The notes under the pieces are model-generated. The model was given only the letters and a program-made list of their open reading frames with translations, was not told the DNA's origin and did not search any database. From Uloborus plumipes (Eukaryota > Arthropoda > Arachnida > Araneae > Uloboridae), in assembly GCA_038373865.1 (NCBI GenBank), contig JAXGGA010003906.1:31654-95653 (forward strand): 64,000 bases of DNA, in the 5' to 3' direction. Numbering within the stretch: position 1 is the first letter of the stretch; each line of letters begins with the position of its first letter. A program made the position numbers and the translations under genes. Positions 43,246 to 55,756 of this stretch are shown here, one piece after another.

Positions 43246-43716
43246 TCATGCCGCTATACGGCCCGGCATTGAGTTGATTAGACGCCTGATGTTGTCCTGA
43301 GGCAGACGGGCCCACAAATTTGTAACAGCCAACTCCAAATCACTCACAGAGTGACACGATGGCATCTGACGTTTTAGCTGATCCCACACATACTCTATAG
43401 GGGATAAGTCGGGGGAGCGGGCCGGCCATGGAAGAGTCTGAAAATGACGTAGGAAGTCTTGAGCAACTCTTGCTGTATGCGGACGAGCATTATCTTGCTG
43501 GAAAATTGCCCCTGGGAGACCATTTAGGAAAGGTCCTACATGGGGTCGAAGAATGTTATCAACGTACCGTTGGCCGGTTAAGTTTCCACGCATCACAATT
43601 AGATTGGACCGGCTATCATAGGATATGGCCCCCCAGACCATTACACCAGCTGTGCGGGCAATGTGACGTAGAACAGAGTGAGAGGAATTGTACCGCTCAG
43701 CTGGGCGCCTCCACAC
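43246..43716 (-). pseudogene. Tc1-like transposase C-terminal fragment, left arm
   Basis: 156 codons with VMVWGAISYDSRSNLIV, FQQDNARPHTARV and PARSPDLSPIEYVWD, carrying the second D and the E of the DDE triad. The N-terminal DNA-binding region is missing, so it cannot act as a transposase. D-to-E spacing is 32 residues by my count. Confidence 0.88.
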
Positions 43717-43734
43717 CGGTATAAGGCTATATCA

Positions 43735-44290
43735 ATTGTGGAATATCACAGATTGGCAAAAAGTTGTGTTTAGTAATGAGTCTAGGTTTGTTTTAGGGAC
43801 TGATGATAACCGTATACCGGTGTGAAGGCGCCCAGCTGAGCGGTACAATTCCTCTCACACTGTTCTACGTCACATTGCCCGCACAGCTGGTGTAATGGTC
43901 TGGGGGGCCATATCTTATGATAGCCGGTCCAATCTAATTGTGATGCGTGGAAACTTAACCGGCCAACGGTACGTTGATAATATTCTTCGACCCCATGTAG
44001 GACCTTTCCTAAATGGTCTCCCAGGGGCAATTTTCCAGCAAGATAATGCTCGTCCGCATACAGCAAGAGTTGCTCAAGACTTCCTACGTCATTTTCAGAC
44101 TCTTCCATGGCCGGCCCGCTCCCCCGACTTATCCCCTTTAGAGCATGTGTGGGATCAGGTAAAACGTCAGATGCCGTCGTGTCACTCTGTGCGTGATTTG
44201 GAGTTGGCTGTTACAAATTTGTGGGCCCATCTGCCTCAGGACAACATCAGGCGTCTAATCAACTCAATGCCGGGCCGTATGGCGGCATGA
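43735..44290 (+). pseudogene. Tc1-like transposase fragment, right arm
   Basis: Begins in the central segment (WNITDWQKVVFSNESRF, the first catalytic D region) and continues through an in-frame TGA, where the left copy has TGG (Trp), into VMVWGAISYDSRSN...PARSPDLSPLEHVWD. N-terminal domain absent. Confidence 0.82.
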
Positions 44291-44482
44291 ATTTTAGCTA
44301 GAGGTGGTCCAACGCGCTATTGAAGTTGCTCTGTATGTGTGTCCTTGCACACCCTGTATTCGTTCAATTGTCTTGATTTTGAGATCAAGTGAACCTCTCA
44401 TCTGTATCATTATGTGTATTAAATTTCATTTCAATCCGATGCTTTCTTCTTGGGTCGCTATTTTCAATGTGCCTGAGTGTAT

Positions 44483-45640
44483 TTAGGTAAATGGATTATT
44501 TTTACTTTCAGACGTTGTTTTTCCTTCCATAGAAGCCTCTAGTTCTGAATTCATAAGACTGCCACTGAGCAATTTGATGGAACTTTCTAAGTTGTTTTAA
44601 GGAGGTTGATCCCAAGACAGTGTGCTAGCAATCTGAGAATTATTTTTATTTTTATGCATCAGCACTCAAAAACGATGCGTGTAATGTATATGATCTGGAA
44701 AAAAATCCACATAATTTCAAAATTACATTCCAATATTCGTAGTTTTGTAACGTTTGTCATTGTTTTGCAGCTAAAAACGTACGAAATAAAACTCGTGGCT
44801 TCTTTCTAAGCTATGAAAACCTTTTCGCTTATAGCGAAACTTGAATGAAATTAGCTGAATAAAAGTTTATTTAAAGTAAGGGTTTTCGACCTTTTCTCCT
44901 TCACGCCCCACCTCTTAGCGTAGAGCCTTAGTGTCCCCTTCGGCGGCGTAGAAGTTCAAGAGAGGCATGAATGTATTCCAAAAGTAAAACAAAAAAGTAA
45001 AACTAGCTTGAATTTACTTTTCAGGGCAATTAATTTTGACATCATCACCGTTTTTGCGATTTTTAGTGCACTTTTTATCCACATATTTCTGTGACTCTGC
45101 ATTTGCTGTATTAGCAGACATAAAATCAAAATATCGAGTGAGGATGGAGAGTAATAGTGACCTCAAGTGCGCTTCTCAGAAGTTACAACCTAATGTTTCA
45201 AAACTTATTATGAGCAATCAGTGGTACTCCTCCTATTGATGTGAAAATGACTGGTGTAACACGCCAACCTTACGTAGATCTTCATTACTTCAAATTTATT
45301 TGTATTTAGTTCTTTGATGTGATGTGTTCCAATAAGAATATGACCTAAAGTAATGTGTAGTAATAATAAATTTTGTTTACGAAATTACCTATATTTTTAT
45401 TTATTATATTTCAACGCCCCTCTACTATCCCAACTAAAATTTTGATTTTATTCATATACTGACCACATATGGTTATCTGATGAGGGCAGAGGAGGGGGTG
45501 ACATCCCATTTCAGCCACAATGTGTTATGTCAAGTTTTTTGCTATATTCCCTCTATCAAGCTTGTTACGAACTGTCACAGTTTCATAAACGCCCAACGCC
45601 AAATCGTGACATCATTTGAAGATAGCCTCTAAGTGCTTAT
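44483..45640. other. Unassigned AT-rich sequence
   Basis: No gene. TAAGGGTTTTCGACCTTTTCTCC (44877) resembles a hAT-type end, but the partner end was not found. Confidence 0.4.
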
Positions 45641-45689
45641 TGCAAAAGGGTAGCCTAGTGGAATATAAATAACTGAAATTTTGAATCAA

Positions 45690-46290
45690 GAGACTTCAAG
45701 GCATAAACATAGTTTGCCGCGTTGACTTTTAATTTACACAAAGCACAATCAATGCGGATTCCATCTAAATGTTTGCTATCCGAGTGAAAGTTATTCTTCA
45801 ACAAAAGCTGCTGTACATCGTATTATAACTTAAAAGCAGTTATAATGTTAGGGTAGTGCTTTGGATTAGGGTAGTAGCTTAATTTAAAAATTTTGTTTTA
45901 AGACCGAACATTAAATTCTTATACCTATCGTCTATTGGTTAGACGGACGGAATTCATCTTTAAGAGACTTCTCTTTTCTTACCTGTTTAAATTGAGCAAC
46001 AAATTATGTTCTATGAGCATCAAATGCCATATTTAACTAAACTTTAAAAGAAAAGTAAAATAAAATGAAATAAAATAAAAGATTAGTTTCTATAAATCGG
46101 TTTCTTCCTTCTCTCTTCAAATTAAACCTTAAATTTAAGAATCTAAATGGCATAAACATGGAACAAAGTTTTGCCGAGATGACATTTAATTTACACAAGG
46201 CAATCAGTGTGGATTCCATTTAAATGTCTCCTCTTTCAGTAAAAGTTATTTTCAAACAAAAGTTGTTGTCCATCGTGTGTCTCTTAAATT
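45690..46290. repeat. Diverged direct duplication of ~140 bp
   Basis: GGCATAAACATRG, TTTAATTTACACAA and GGATTCCATYTAAATGT occur in the same order at about 45699-45825 and 46149-46285. Confidence 0.6.
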
Positions 46291-47233
46291 TCCGAAATCG
46301 CCTTCAGAACTGAAACGCATTCAATCGCGAACTCACATCGGTTTGAATCACTTTGGGGCAAGACTCAATTTCCGTTTCCTCACGACAAATGGACAGAAGT
46401 CCGCCCAAACATTTTTAAGATAAAAGCTCGAATGCGAATATGGGGGCCGGTCCCGGCCTTTGGCGGGAACCTTTCCATCACAACGGAGTGTTCCGCAGCG
46501 TCCGGATCGATCGCTGCAGACGATATAATTTCGGTAGCCACCCCCCCCCCCCCGCTCCTCTTTGAGTGGCAGAGAGAAAAAGAAGCGCGAAATAAATCCC
46601 GTATTTATGGCCAATTCTGCATAACTTGTAGCACTTTCTGGAGAAATTCGGATTGCTTTTTGGTCGCAGTTTATTAGAGACTTATCTCCGGGAAGCCACA
46701 GACGTATGTGAATTTATTCCGTGAGTGCTCCGGAAATGATCTTGGTTTTATTAAGGGTAAAATTATTTACGTGAGCTGGTTCCGGTAATTTGGATATTTA
46801 GTTGCTGTTTTTCTTATATGCTTCTTGCTGTTTTTACGACATTTTTCTCATTTTGTCTGAGAGTAACATAATTTTCAATAGATTATGATCTTCATATCTA
46901 CTGAATGAAAAAGGTTTTTGATATGACCTTAAACAATAATTTAAAAAAAAACAGTTTTTTCACGATTTTTGTGAGCTTGTTGCGAAAATTTCGGGATCGT
47001 GAAATATTTTTCTGTTCAATATTTTTCGCTTCTATTCTTATAAAAATTCAATTTGAAATTTTCAGCTCACGAAATCGCTAACGTCTCGTTTTTCACAAAA
47101 ATGAGGATTCGTGAAAACCAGTGCTTTTACAATCATTAAATAAAAATCACTCACACAGACATGTCTTTAAGGGATGAATAATAATGTTAAACAAAGACCG
47201 GTACTTTTTTTACATCATCTTATGGCTGTTTCT
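46291..47233. other. Unassigned sequence
   Basis: Contains a C-rich run (46541-46553). Overlapping frames here show no recognisable domain. Confidence 0.4.
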
Positions 47234-47969
47234 AATTGAATCGGCAGTTTGAAGAAGGGAACAAATCCAAAAAGTAGTTTTTTGGGAAATCGAAAAAAAA
47301 CCTTCTAAAATACTGAATTATTTAAAAAAAATTTTTCTAATTCATATGTAGCATTATTTAACTTTAAAGTAATTGGATGTATTTTACATTTTGAGCTTAT
47401 CTATTGTATGCAAGGATTTACGGGCCATCAAAGTCGTTGGATTTGTTCCCTTCTTCAAACTAATGCGATGGTATAGGGATTTTCAAGTAAAACAGCTTAC
47501 AGGTATGATGTTTGTTTGAAAAAGTCCTTGTTTAATGAAACATTATTGCAACAAAATTTAAAAAAAGTGATTAGGACAACAAAATAATCAAAAAATATGT
47601 TTATTAAACATGGATGACATATTTGAGAACTTTCACTAAGAAATTTCAAAACTGAATTTTTTACCAAAACAAAATTGGTAGGTTATGATAGAATTTGTTA
47701 TTCAACCGAGTAATAAAGATTCACGGCAACAGTGCTGCTCCTTAGCCATAGGTTTGCGTAATTAGTTGGAAGAAAGGAACTAAGACCAGACTTGTTCCTT
47801 TCTTCCGACTCACATAGATTTAAATGCTGCGTCAATCAATGTTGGAGGTTGGTTTTTGTTTTTTTCTTCTCACTAAAATGTGTATCCACAGTAGGAGATA
47901 TACAATCACGAAAAAACCCAATTTTGAAATTTTGGTCTTCGTTCCCTTCTTCAAACTGCCGATTCAATT
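47234..47969. mobile_element. 736-bp TIR element, AATTGAATCG ends
   Basis: AATTGAATCGGCAGTTTGAAGAAGGGAAC at the left is inverted at about 47941-47969. The GAAGAAGGGAAC motif recurs inside (about 47447). Terminal decamer shared with the MITE at 31962-32225. Confidence 0.7.
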
Positions 47970-47971
47970 GA

Positions 47972-49385
47972 AGCCTTACTTCCATTTTGTTTGAAATTTG
48001 TTTGAAACAATTTTGATTTACGTTATTATTACTTTGGAAACTTGAAACAAATTTCATCTCATGCAGAAAAATCAAGGCTATATTTCAACATTTCAGAGCA
48101 GTTGCTCACCCACATATCAGATTCATGTGAAAGTTTTGTTCAATAGTGAATTATACAGGATTAGATATTTATTCGGATAATACAACATTACCAGAGTAAG
48201 TTATCTTTTCCGGAAATGATCATTGCAAATAAAATTGAAAGGAACTGATGGCATCTGACATTTTTAGTACTAAGTTGTTGCAAATAAATAAATAAATCAG
48301 TAAATAAATAAATAAAAAATAAAATAAAGAAGTAAAAAGCAAAATAAATAAATAAATAACAAAATAAATAAATAAAAAATAATTGTCTTGAAATGTCTTC
48401 CATTTAACTGCACACTATAATAACTTTCTCTACATTTCTGCAAGCTTTTATGTCACTGACAGAATCAAACAGAAATGAATCATCAGATATTAATTTTTTT
48501 AAAATGTCTTATTTCTACTCCCTGTCAGTTTTTCTGATTTCTCTTCAGGGAATCAATGGATTTAGGTTAAATAGGAGCGATTTCTGTACGGTCACATTGG
48601 TTATTAAAGGAAGCTATATCGTCCTCTGGGGAAGAGCTATCGAGTCGAGTGGAGGCTTCTAATTGAAGGCTTACCTCCATCTTGGTTTGAAATTCGTTTA
48701 AAAAAACTTTAAGGTCCAACTACCTTGAAAACTTCAAACAAACTTCATCTTGTGCACAAAAATCAAGACTTTATATTTCAACATTTGAGGGCGTTTTTTT
48801 TCACCCATATGCCAGAAAATCTATGTGACAGCTTTGCATAGTTGTGGAATAATCCAATTGCTAGAGGTAAGATAGTTATTCTGACTATAGAATATTAAAT
48901 TATCTTTTCCGGCAATGATTTCTCAAATTCCAAAGCAACTAACGACATCTACATTTTAAGTACTAAGCTGTTGCAAACAAATAAATAAAAAAATAAATAA
49001 AAGAAATAAATAAATGAAAAATAAAATAAACGAATAAAAAATAAAATTAAAAAAAAAATGAAATGAAGAAATAAAAAATAAAATCAAAAGTTTTTAAATT
49101 ACTTCAACTTCTACAGTTTAACTACACACTGTAATATAATCAACTTTCTCAGCATTACTGAATTCTTTTATGTCACTGGCAGAAGCAAACAGAAATGAAT
49201 CATAAGATATTTATTTTCCTCTATCCTTAACTAAGTACTAAAATGTCTCATTTCCACTCCCTGTCAGTTTTTCTGATTTCTCTTTAGGGAATCAATGGAT
49301 TTAGTTTAAATAGGAGGGATATCTGTACGGTTATTAAAGGAAGCAATATCGTCCCCTGGGGAAGAGCGATCCAGTCGAAGGGAGA
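47972..49385. repeat. Two ~700-bp tandem copies with A/T microsatellites
   Basis: Copy 1 is about 47972-48665, copy 2 about 48666-49385. Shared landmarks: CTTAC(T/C)TCCAT, AAAATCAAG, TTATCTTTTCCGG, AAATAAATAAATAAA arrays, TTTATGTCACTG, CTCCCTGTCAGTTTTTCTGA and GGGGAAGAGC. Not coding. Confidence 0.75.
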
Positions 49386-50776
49386 ATCTAATGGCTCAAG
49401 GTCAGTAAGAGATAGAATCGAACTAATATTGGAAGAAAAAGGATATGATTAATGGGAGCGATAAAGACGGGGGAATTTAATCGTTTAGAAACGTTTAAGA
49501 TGTATTGTGGATAAAAGCGTGTACGATATTTTGATCCAATTCATATTTTATAAGTTGAGAAAAATTCACTTGTTGGAAAGTACCCATGATTTTATGAAAG
49601 AGAGGGTTCTTTTTTTTTTTTTTTTTTGCTCTTTGGAAAATAGCCTAGTTTTTCCAAAGTTGCATTTAAGACCAGAATGAGGAAAAGTTAAAGGGCAGTG
49701 ATTGAACAACGGAAGTATCAAAGAAAGTGAAACGGTATGTTTTCTTTTCAACTTGATGGCTGAAATCAAGTATACTTTTCCCTTTTTTTCAAGTATGATA
49801 GATTAGTCCTAGAAACTCGTTCCTTAATCACAGCCTTGCTTACTTCTTTATGAAAATGTAACATTGCATAAAAAAACTGATACAAAAAATTAAAAAGCCT
49901 AGCTTTTCTGTTAAAGTACGCTAAAAAAGGGAAGGGAGTTATCAGAAATGAAATTTTTCCTTACAGTTTTATTTGCTGTAACAGCTATGTGAAATTAAAA
50001 ATAGGAAAATGGGAAAACATTATTTTTTCTTCCTTCTTCTTTTCCCCAGCACTGAGCTTGATATCTTTAGTTCTAAAACAATTAAAACTCTTTTCAGTAA
50101 TTTTCTCGTCTGTAAAAGTAACAAACATATTTAAAACTGAAGTCTTCAGTCATTTTGTATCCACTTTTTTTTCTAATATTCTTTCTTTATATTTTTTGTT
50201 TGGAAGGTATTTTATCTTTTTTTTAAATTTTCGACAGTCTTATGCTTTTAATCCTTTCACGGCTGCGATACTTATTAATGAACGCTGTCGCTATAGTTTC
50301 TCGCCAAGCTTTTAACTAGAAAATTTAATAAACTTGAAATATTAATCTGAGAGAAGATCAAGTGACAGAATCGCAAGATCTATTTCTAGTTCGAAGAATC
50401 TATTGCGCTCGGTTTTCGTCGTATTACAGCCGCCGTAGCGAGATTTATTTTATTTCAGTAAATTTTATTACAGTCTCGGTGATCCGACGCAATTAGATGA
50501 TACGGATATATCCCGGATAATGAAATGCATGGTTAATTCCAAAAAGACCAAAAACGGGAGATAAATAGGGTTAAATTTGTTCGCACTCAAAAACTTGACT
50601 GCATAGATACATAAAACTTCGTACAAGCAGCTCAAATATATACAGTACAATAAAAATACTTTGTGCTTTACGCACACAAAAAATTAGCATAAAAAGAGCA
50701 AATGTACGAACTACGGAGGAATCATAGAAAATGAAGTGAAAATCCTAAACTTTAAATTTACTATTTTACGACAGCA
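49386..50776. other. Unassigned AT-rich sequence
   Basis: T-run at 49609-49628; no recognised gene or element. Confidence 0.4.
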
Positions 50777-50779
50777 TTA

Positions 50780-50919
50780 GGGCCTGGCTCCACATTAGCA
50801 GAAAACCGACCGAAACCGAAGGCAGAAACCGAAAATCCAGGTACTTTCCATTTCTTTTAAATTCTAAGTACCCGGATTTTCGGTTTCGGTCGGTTTTCTG
50901 CTGATGAGGAGCCAGACCC
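50780..50919. mobile_element. 140-bp PIF/Harbinger-like MITE
   Basis: Inverted ends GGGCCTGGCTCC / GGAGCCAGACCC with TTA on both sides (50777-50779, 50920-50922). Nearly the whole element pairs (GCAGAAAACCGACCGAAACC). Confidence 0.82.
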
Positions 50920-50922
50920 TTA

Positions 50923-52365
50923 GTCTTTGATTTTTATTTCTTGCGGCAAAAATACGTTTTCTTAATTCCTTCGTGGATAATTCTTAACTGTAACTTCGGT
51001 TGTAAAATAATAAAAAGGAAAAATAAAGAAAATTTGACTAACGTCTTACAGGTTTAAATTTCATGGATGCGGTGATAGCGAATGGATAGTTCAGTGACTG
51101 TCTTTTGCTATACCATTAAGAAAATGATCTACACCACCGCCAACGAAGGCAAAGTTGGTCTTCTCTATACCCAGGGCTAAATTCCTAATCTTTCTTTTCT
51201 TCCTTTTTTTTTAAATTCCTTCCTGCTCGCTCCCGTCAAAATCACGGGCTGAGTTTTCACCCTATATTTCTAGCTTCCGTGACATTTCTGGACTGGAGTG
51301 TTAACCTAATAACGCGCCAATAAGAATAAAACTAATTCATTTCTTTTGCCCGATTACATTTTGCTTCTCATTTACACAAAAGACAGCTACACCAGAATAT
51401 TTAATGAACTTCTTTTTTAAGGTTTAAAACACATGTTTTTTAAAATTTTCCTTGCTTGCGTGAAAACCAGTATTAAGTCATAGTAACTCTGAACGCTGGC
51501 TTTTCTAAAGAATTTTTTAAAATTTCAAGTTAAAAACAATTTAAAAATTAAAAATGAATGTGTATGTTGTATAATTCAACCGCGACGAGATGACCGGTGT
51601 CAATCAAATGAGAAAACGAGTCCATTCCTTAAAATAGGTAGAATTTCTACCCATTCAAATTCCCCCATCAATTGTGAATCCCATTCCTCAATTTTCATCT
51701 GCGTATCACCCCTTCCTAAAAATGGACAATCCTGAAAAAAGGAGGAGTCATAGGCCATCTCTGCGAAGTTGAATTATACATACCTATAATTTTCATATAA
51801 CTTTTAGGGATTAAAAAAAATATGCACTTTTTTATGAACGTTTTCTTAAAAGTTAACTGATCGCCAAGTTAAGTGCGGGAGCCCTTCTGGCTTTAGATAC
51901 AAAAATAGTCTGAACTAACGTCAGGCATGTAAAAACTCACCTAAATTCGAAAACAAGTATAGGAACCGACCTTTCTTGAGCTGACATACAAAATAAGCCC
52001 TGCCTAAAGCAGACCTAAGTTAGCATTGACAATGTGCAATCAAATCAATCTGATTTTTTTATGGGCTATAATAATACGTTCTCGATGCATCAGCCTCCAG
52101 TTGAAATCCACTGCGCTAAAGTGGAACTGTAATCGGGGGGGGGGGGGGGTATTCCAATTGGATTGGAAAAATGATTTTCGGTAATGATAAGGGTAAAGTG
52201 ATGCTATTTTCCGTAATTTTTTATATGAAAGGTCATAAATCTGCATCGAAATATATTATTATACGTATATATTATTGAGATTCATGATTTTCTTGTTGGT
52301 ATTGAAAACGTTTACTTCTGATCAGGGAAATACACGAATAGTGTAGTAATGAAACAAGTACTAAG
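50923..52365. other. Unassigned sequence
   Basis: Only a G-run (52135-52149) and simple AT-rich sequence noted. Confidence 0.4.
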
Positions 52366-52369
52366 GTAA

Positions 52370-53190
52370 AAAAAAAACTGACTGCCGACTTCATATTAAA
52401 TGGAATTTCACTGGTCAGAAAGTATTTTGAGTTTTAATAAATTTATTTGTTTTCAAGAGGACATTGGAAACACGGAAAAGGAAAGAGATTCCTTGCTATA
52501 CTAAACTGCAACGTTAAAACGTCACAGCTTACTTGGCGAATTAGAGGCGATCGCTGACAGCTTGTGAGCTCTTATTGACTCCGCCCGTAGTGACGTCCAG
52601 TGTCAAGTTAAGTTGCTCTCTATTATAGTAAAATTTGCTGGCCGCAAAAGCATAATAACAGGGAAAATTGAAAACATTTTTAAAAAATTCTTAAACTAAA
52701 CCCAATTACAAGTATTTTAGTTGTTAACAAATGGAAACTGTCAACTGATAAACATTTTAAAACATTGGGTTTTTCTTCCTCGTTGGCCAGCAATGACATC
52801 AGTTTCCAATCGCTTAAATAAAGGCTTAGACGCATTTGATAAAAAAAACTTCATAATTAGAGTTTTATATAACGTGAAAATTCCAAACACTTTCTATCAG
52901 ACGTATAAACTTTTTCTTTCTTTTGGTACTATTGTTTAAAATTTTCTTGTATGTTTCCCTTCAAGAATTGCGAAAATCGTTTTGAAGGTTTTTAATTCAT
53001 ATTTTCGTTAATTAATATCATCCGAAGACGCGACCTAGCTAAGAACACTCTCGATCAACAATAAAAAATTTCAAAATAGGTCCTTACGTTCAGGCGTCAG
53101 AGTGCCATAGACAGATAAACAGATACACACATCGACATATACACAGACGGACACGTCAAACTTATTACCTCCTTCCTTGTAGCGTCGGGG
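52370..53190 (+). repeat. Dispersed repeat, inverted relative at 57915-58375
   Basis: CTGACTGCCGACTTCATATTAAA, then CAAGAGGACA..AACACGG, GAAGACGCGACCTAGCTA, ACTCTCGATC and the ACACAGACGGACACGTCAAACT block are matched in reverse order and orientation at 57915-58375. Element class unknown; the two copies differ by internal indels. Confidence 0.65.
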
Positions 53191-55754
53191 GTTAGAAAGT
53201 AACTGAATAAGTAGCAGTCGAAAGAGCAAAGTAAAACACGTTTTTTATGCATAAATTGTTTGTCCTCGTCTTCCCATTATAGAAATATAAGGACTCAAAT
53301 TCTGACGAAGTTGTAAGATAAGTAGTTTAAATTCAGCGAGTTTTTTGGGAAGAAAAGGAAGACATCTTTTCCAGTCTTTGCAGATCCACATGCAGACTGT
53401 GAAGTCGCACGGTTCGTTTCACTTCTCCACACGTCTTTAAATTTGAGGCTTTTCATAAAATCTCGGCCGATTTTACGGTCTTAGATTTCAATAACGGGAA
53501 ACTAGAGGAAGTAATTAAAGCGTCAAAAAAAAAAAAAAAAAAAAGTTTTCTTTTCTCCTTTTATTTGAGGTCACATTTTGAGCTTATTTGGTTTTAGTAC
53601 CAAGCTTAATAAGAATAAGGTTTAAAAAAGCCTTTGAGAAAATTTTTACTTGATAGTTGGAAAAAATAATTATGATTTGAATTTTGACATCTTGAATTCA
53701 AATTATGTTTTTCACAATGATGAATTGCGTTAGCAATTTGAAAGAGGGATCACACGACGCTTGAGGTCTAAAAAGAAAACCTGTAGCAATTTGACATTGC
53801 TCAAAAAAAAAAAAAAAAAATCGAATGCATAATGCATGGTTACGCCTTGCACTTGTAACCACGGATACCAAAAATATTACAAATTAGCAGTCGCAAACGT
53901 TGCTTAAAACGATATTGATGTAACATTAGATTTCATTAGTAAAATACCGACTTACATGTATATATTTTTATTGACTCCTGTCCGTGAAATATTTCCCCCC
54001 TTTTTGGTGGTACGCAGATGTGAAAGGTTCGGAAACGGGTTTATGTTTTGATTGCGAGACCTTTCTGTAAATCGGGCTTTTTTGCAGTGGTACTATGTTT
54101 GCAGAAAAACTAGTTTTAAATTTAACTTATCAATGAAACTTTGAAACTCTAAATGCTATTTTAGTCGGTATTTGGAAAATTTAACATGAACAGAATACTT
54201 TTAAATGCTTTATGTTAACTCTTTCATGCTTTAAGAAATGTATATTTAAGTGGGGAAAAAAGAGGTTACTGAGCAGTAAAATAAAGAGGCGATGAATTTC
54301 ATGTTGGTTTCGGGCAAGCTTTCATTGGAAAACTCTTATTATTGACAACGATATAAATGCTTTCATTTTTGGTATAATTGATTGGAAAAATCTTTAATTT
54401 TTTATTTATTCAGTGTATTATGTACGTATCAGTCTATACTATCATTTCTTTCGAGGAAAACCTCAAGGAACATCAAATATCAAAGAAACTTTTTAAGCAT
54501 TAATTGAGATATACAGATGTTCAGTTGCAGTGCTTATTTAGTTAGTGTTAGGTATGTTTTGATTCTGAATTCTTAGTGCAATTTGCCAAGTTCATGCGGG
54601 ACAAAGTGAGGTAGTTTAGTTATTTTACTAATCTTTCGCTTATTAAATCACTTACATATTCATTGTCAGTAAGTTCATATTTACATTCCTTCATTTATTA
54701 ATTAACGAATTTACATTCACTAGTTTTCGCATTCATTCAATATTTTATTCGCTTACTGTTTCTTTTTTGTGTGTTTGTATACTCATTCTTTCTTTTACTT
54801 ATGCGTTCATTTGAGAAAAAATGTTTTTAATGATCAAATAAAATATTTTCTGTTCTGCTTTTTTTCTTTCTTTTTTGCTTAAGGTACAAATTTACTGCAA
54901 AACATGAAAAATGATATTTCAGTGCAAGTTTTCTTATTAAATATATCATTTTGTGTACTGCAATTTTCAAAACAATTTACCGATTAGTTCCTTTAGAAAA
55001 AGGCAAGTTACCTTTACTATTTCCCTTTTCCCCACATTCCCTTACGCCTACATATATTGATTGTGCACCACACTATATAATCTCATCTTTCTTCCCTTTC
55101 CCTCTACAAAGCCAAAACATTCATCGTAAAATTCTTCTAGCAAGCATTAACATATTGAATTGAATTTTCGAAGAAGAGAAAACGCTGAAGAAAAATGACC
55201 CTTTTCATCGTAAGTGACGAATTGCTAATGCTTTCATCAATCAAATGTCCTTTCTCTGCCGTGAAACTGAACCGGTTGCATGATGCAACATTGTATGTGT
55301 ATTTCCGTAAGTCGAGAAAGAAAATGCACTCGACTGTTGTTGTTTCAGACTCGTCTAATCATTTTAACCCATTAATGCCTGACATTTTTTCCAAAGAAAT
55401 TTTGTATACTGGTTACAAACTGTTTAATGGACAAGAAAAATAATGAAAAAAAATCTTTTTATTAAGGAAAGAAAAATCGTCTCTTAAAAGTTACGATAGA
55501 CCCCAGAGGGTGCATACTTTTTTTACTAAATTTTTTTTCTGCCTACGATATAATATTTAACAAGACATTTTTTAAGAAGAAATAAAATCAGCAATCAACA
55601 TAAACGGAGAAGATGGGAATCACTTTGAAAACTTAGCTTTTTTTTCTTGAGATTGTGAACGATGTGATTTTTGATAAAGATCATATTAAAACTGCTACAG
55701 AACACACTTTACAATGGTCATGTGCTGCAATCTGTTAATAACGAATTAAAACAA
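53191..55754. other. Unassigned AT-rich sequence
   Basis: A-runs near 53525 and 53803. Frame 55195-55443 (plus) has no recognisable domain; its AACCCATTAATGCCTGACATT is echoed inverted near 57908. Nothing else supported. Confidence 0.4.
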
Positions 55755-55756
55755 TA

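Larger units (their letters stand above)
43057..44480. mobile_element. Head-to-head palindromic Tc1-like element
   Basis: Ends CACTCAGGCACATTGAAAAT / ATTTTCAATGTGCCTGAGTG with TA at both sides (43055-43056, 44481-44482 partly). The two halves are inverted copies of the 3' part of a Tc1 transposon, each carrying the transposase C-terminal half, joined through a unique centre (about 43725-43815). Confidence 0.85.

Noticed and set aside
43428..44108. Antisense frames in the Tc1 palindrome (MEESENDVGSLEQLL...)
   Set aside because: Exact antisense of the conserved transposase blocks.
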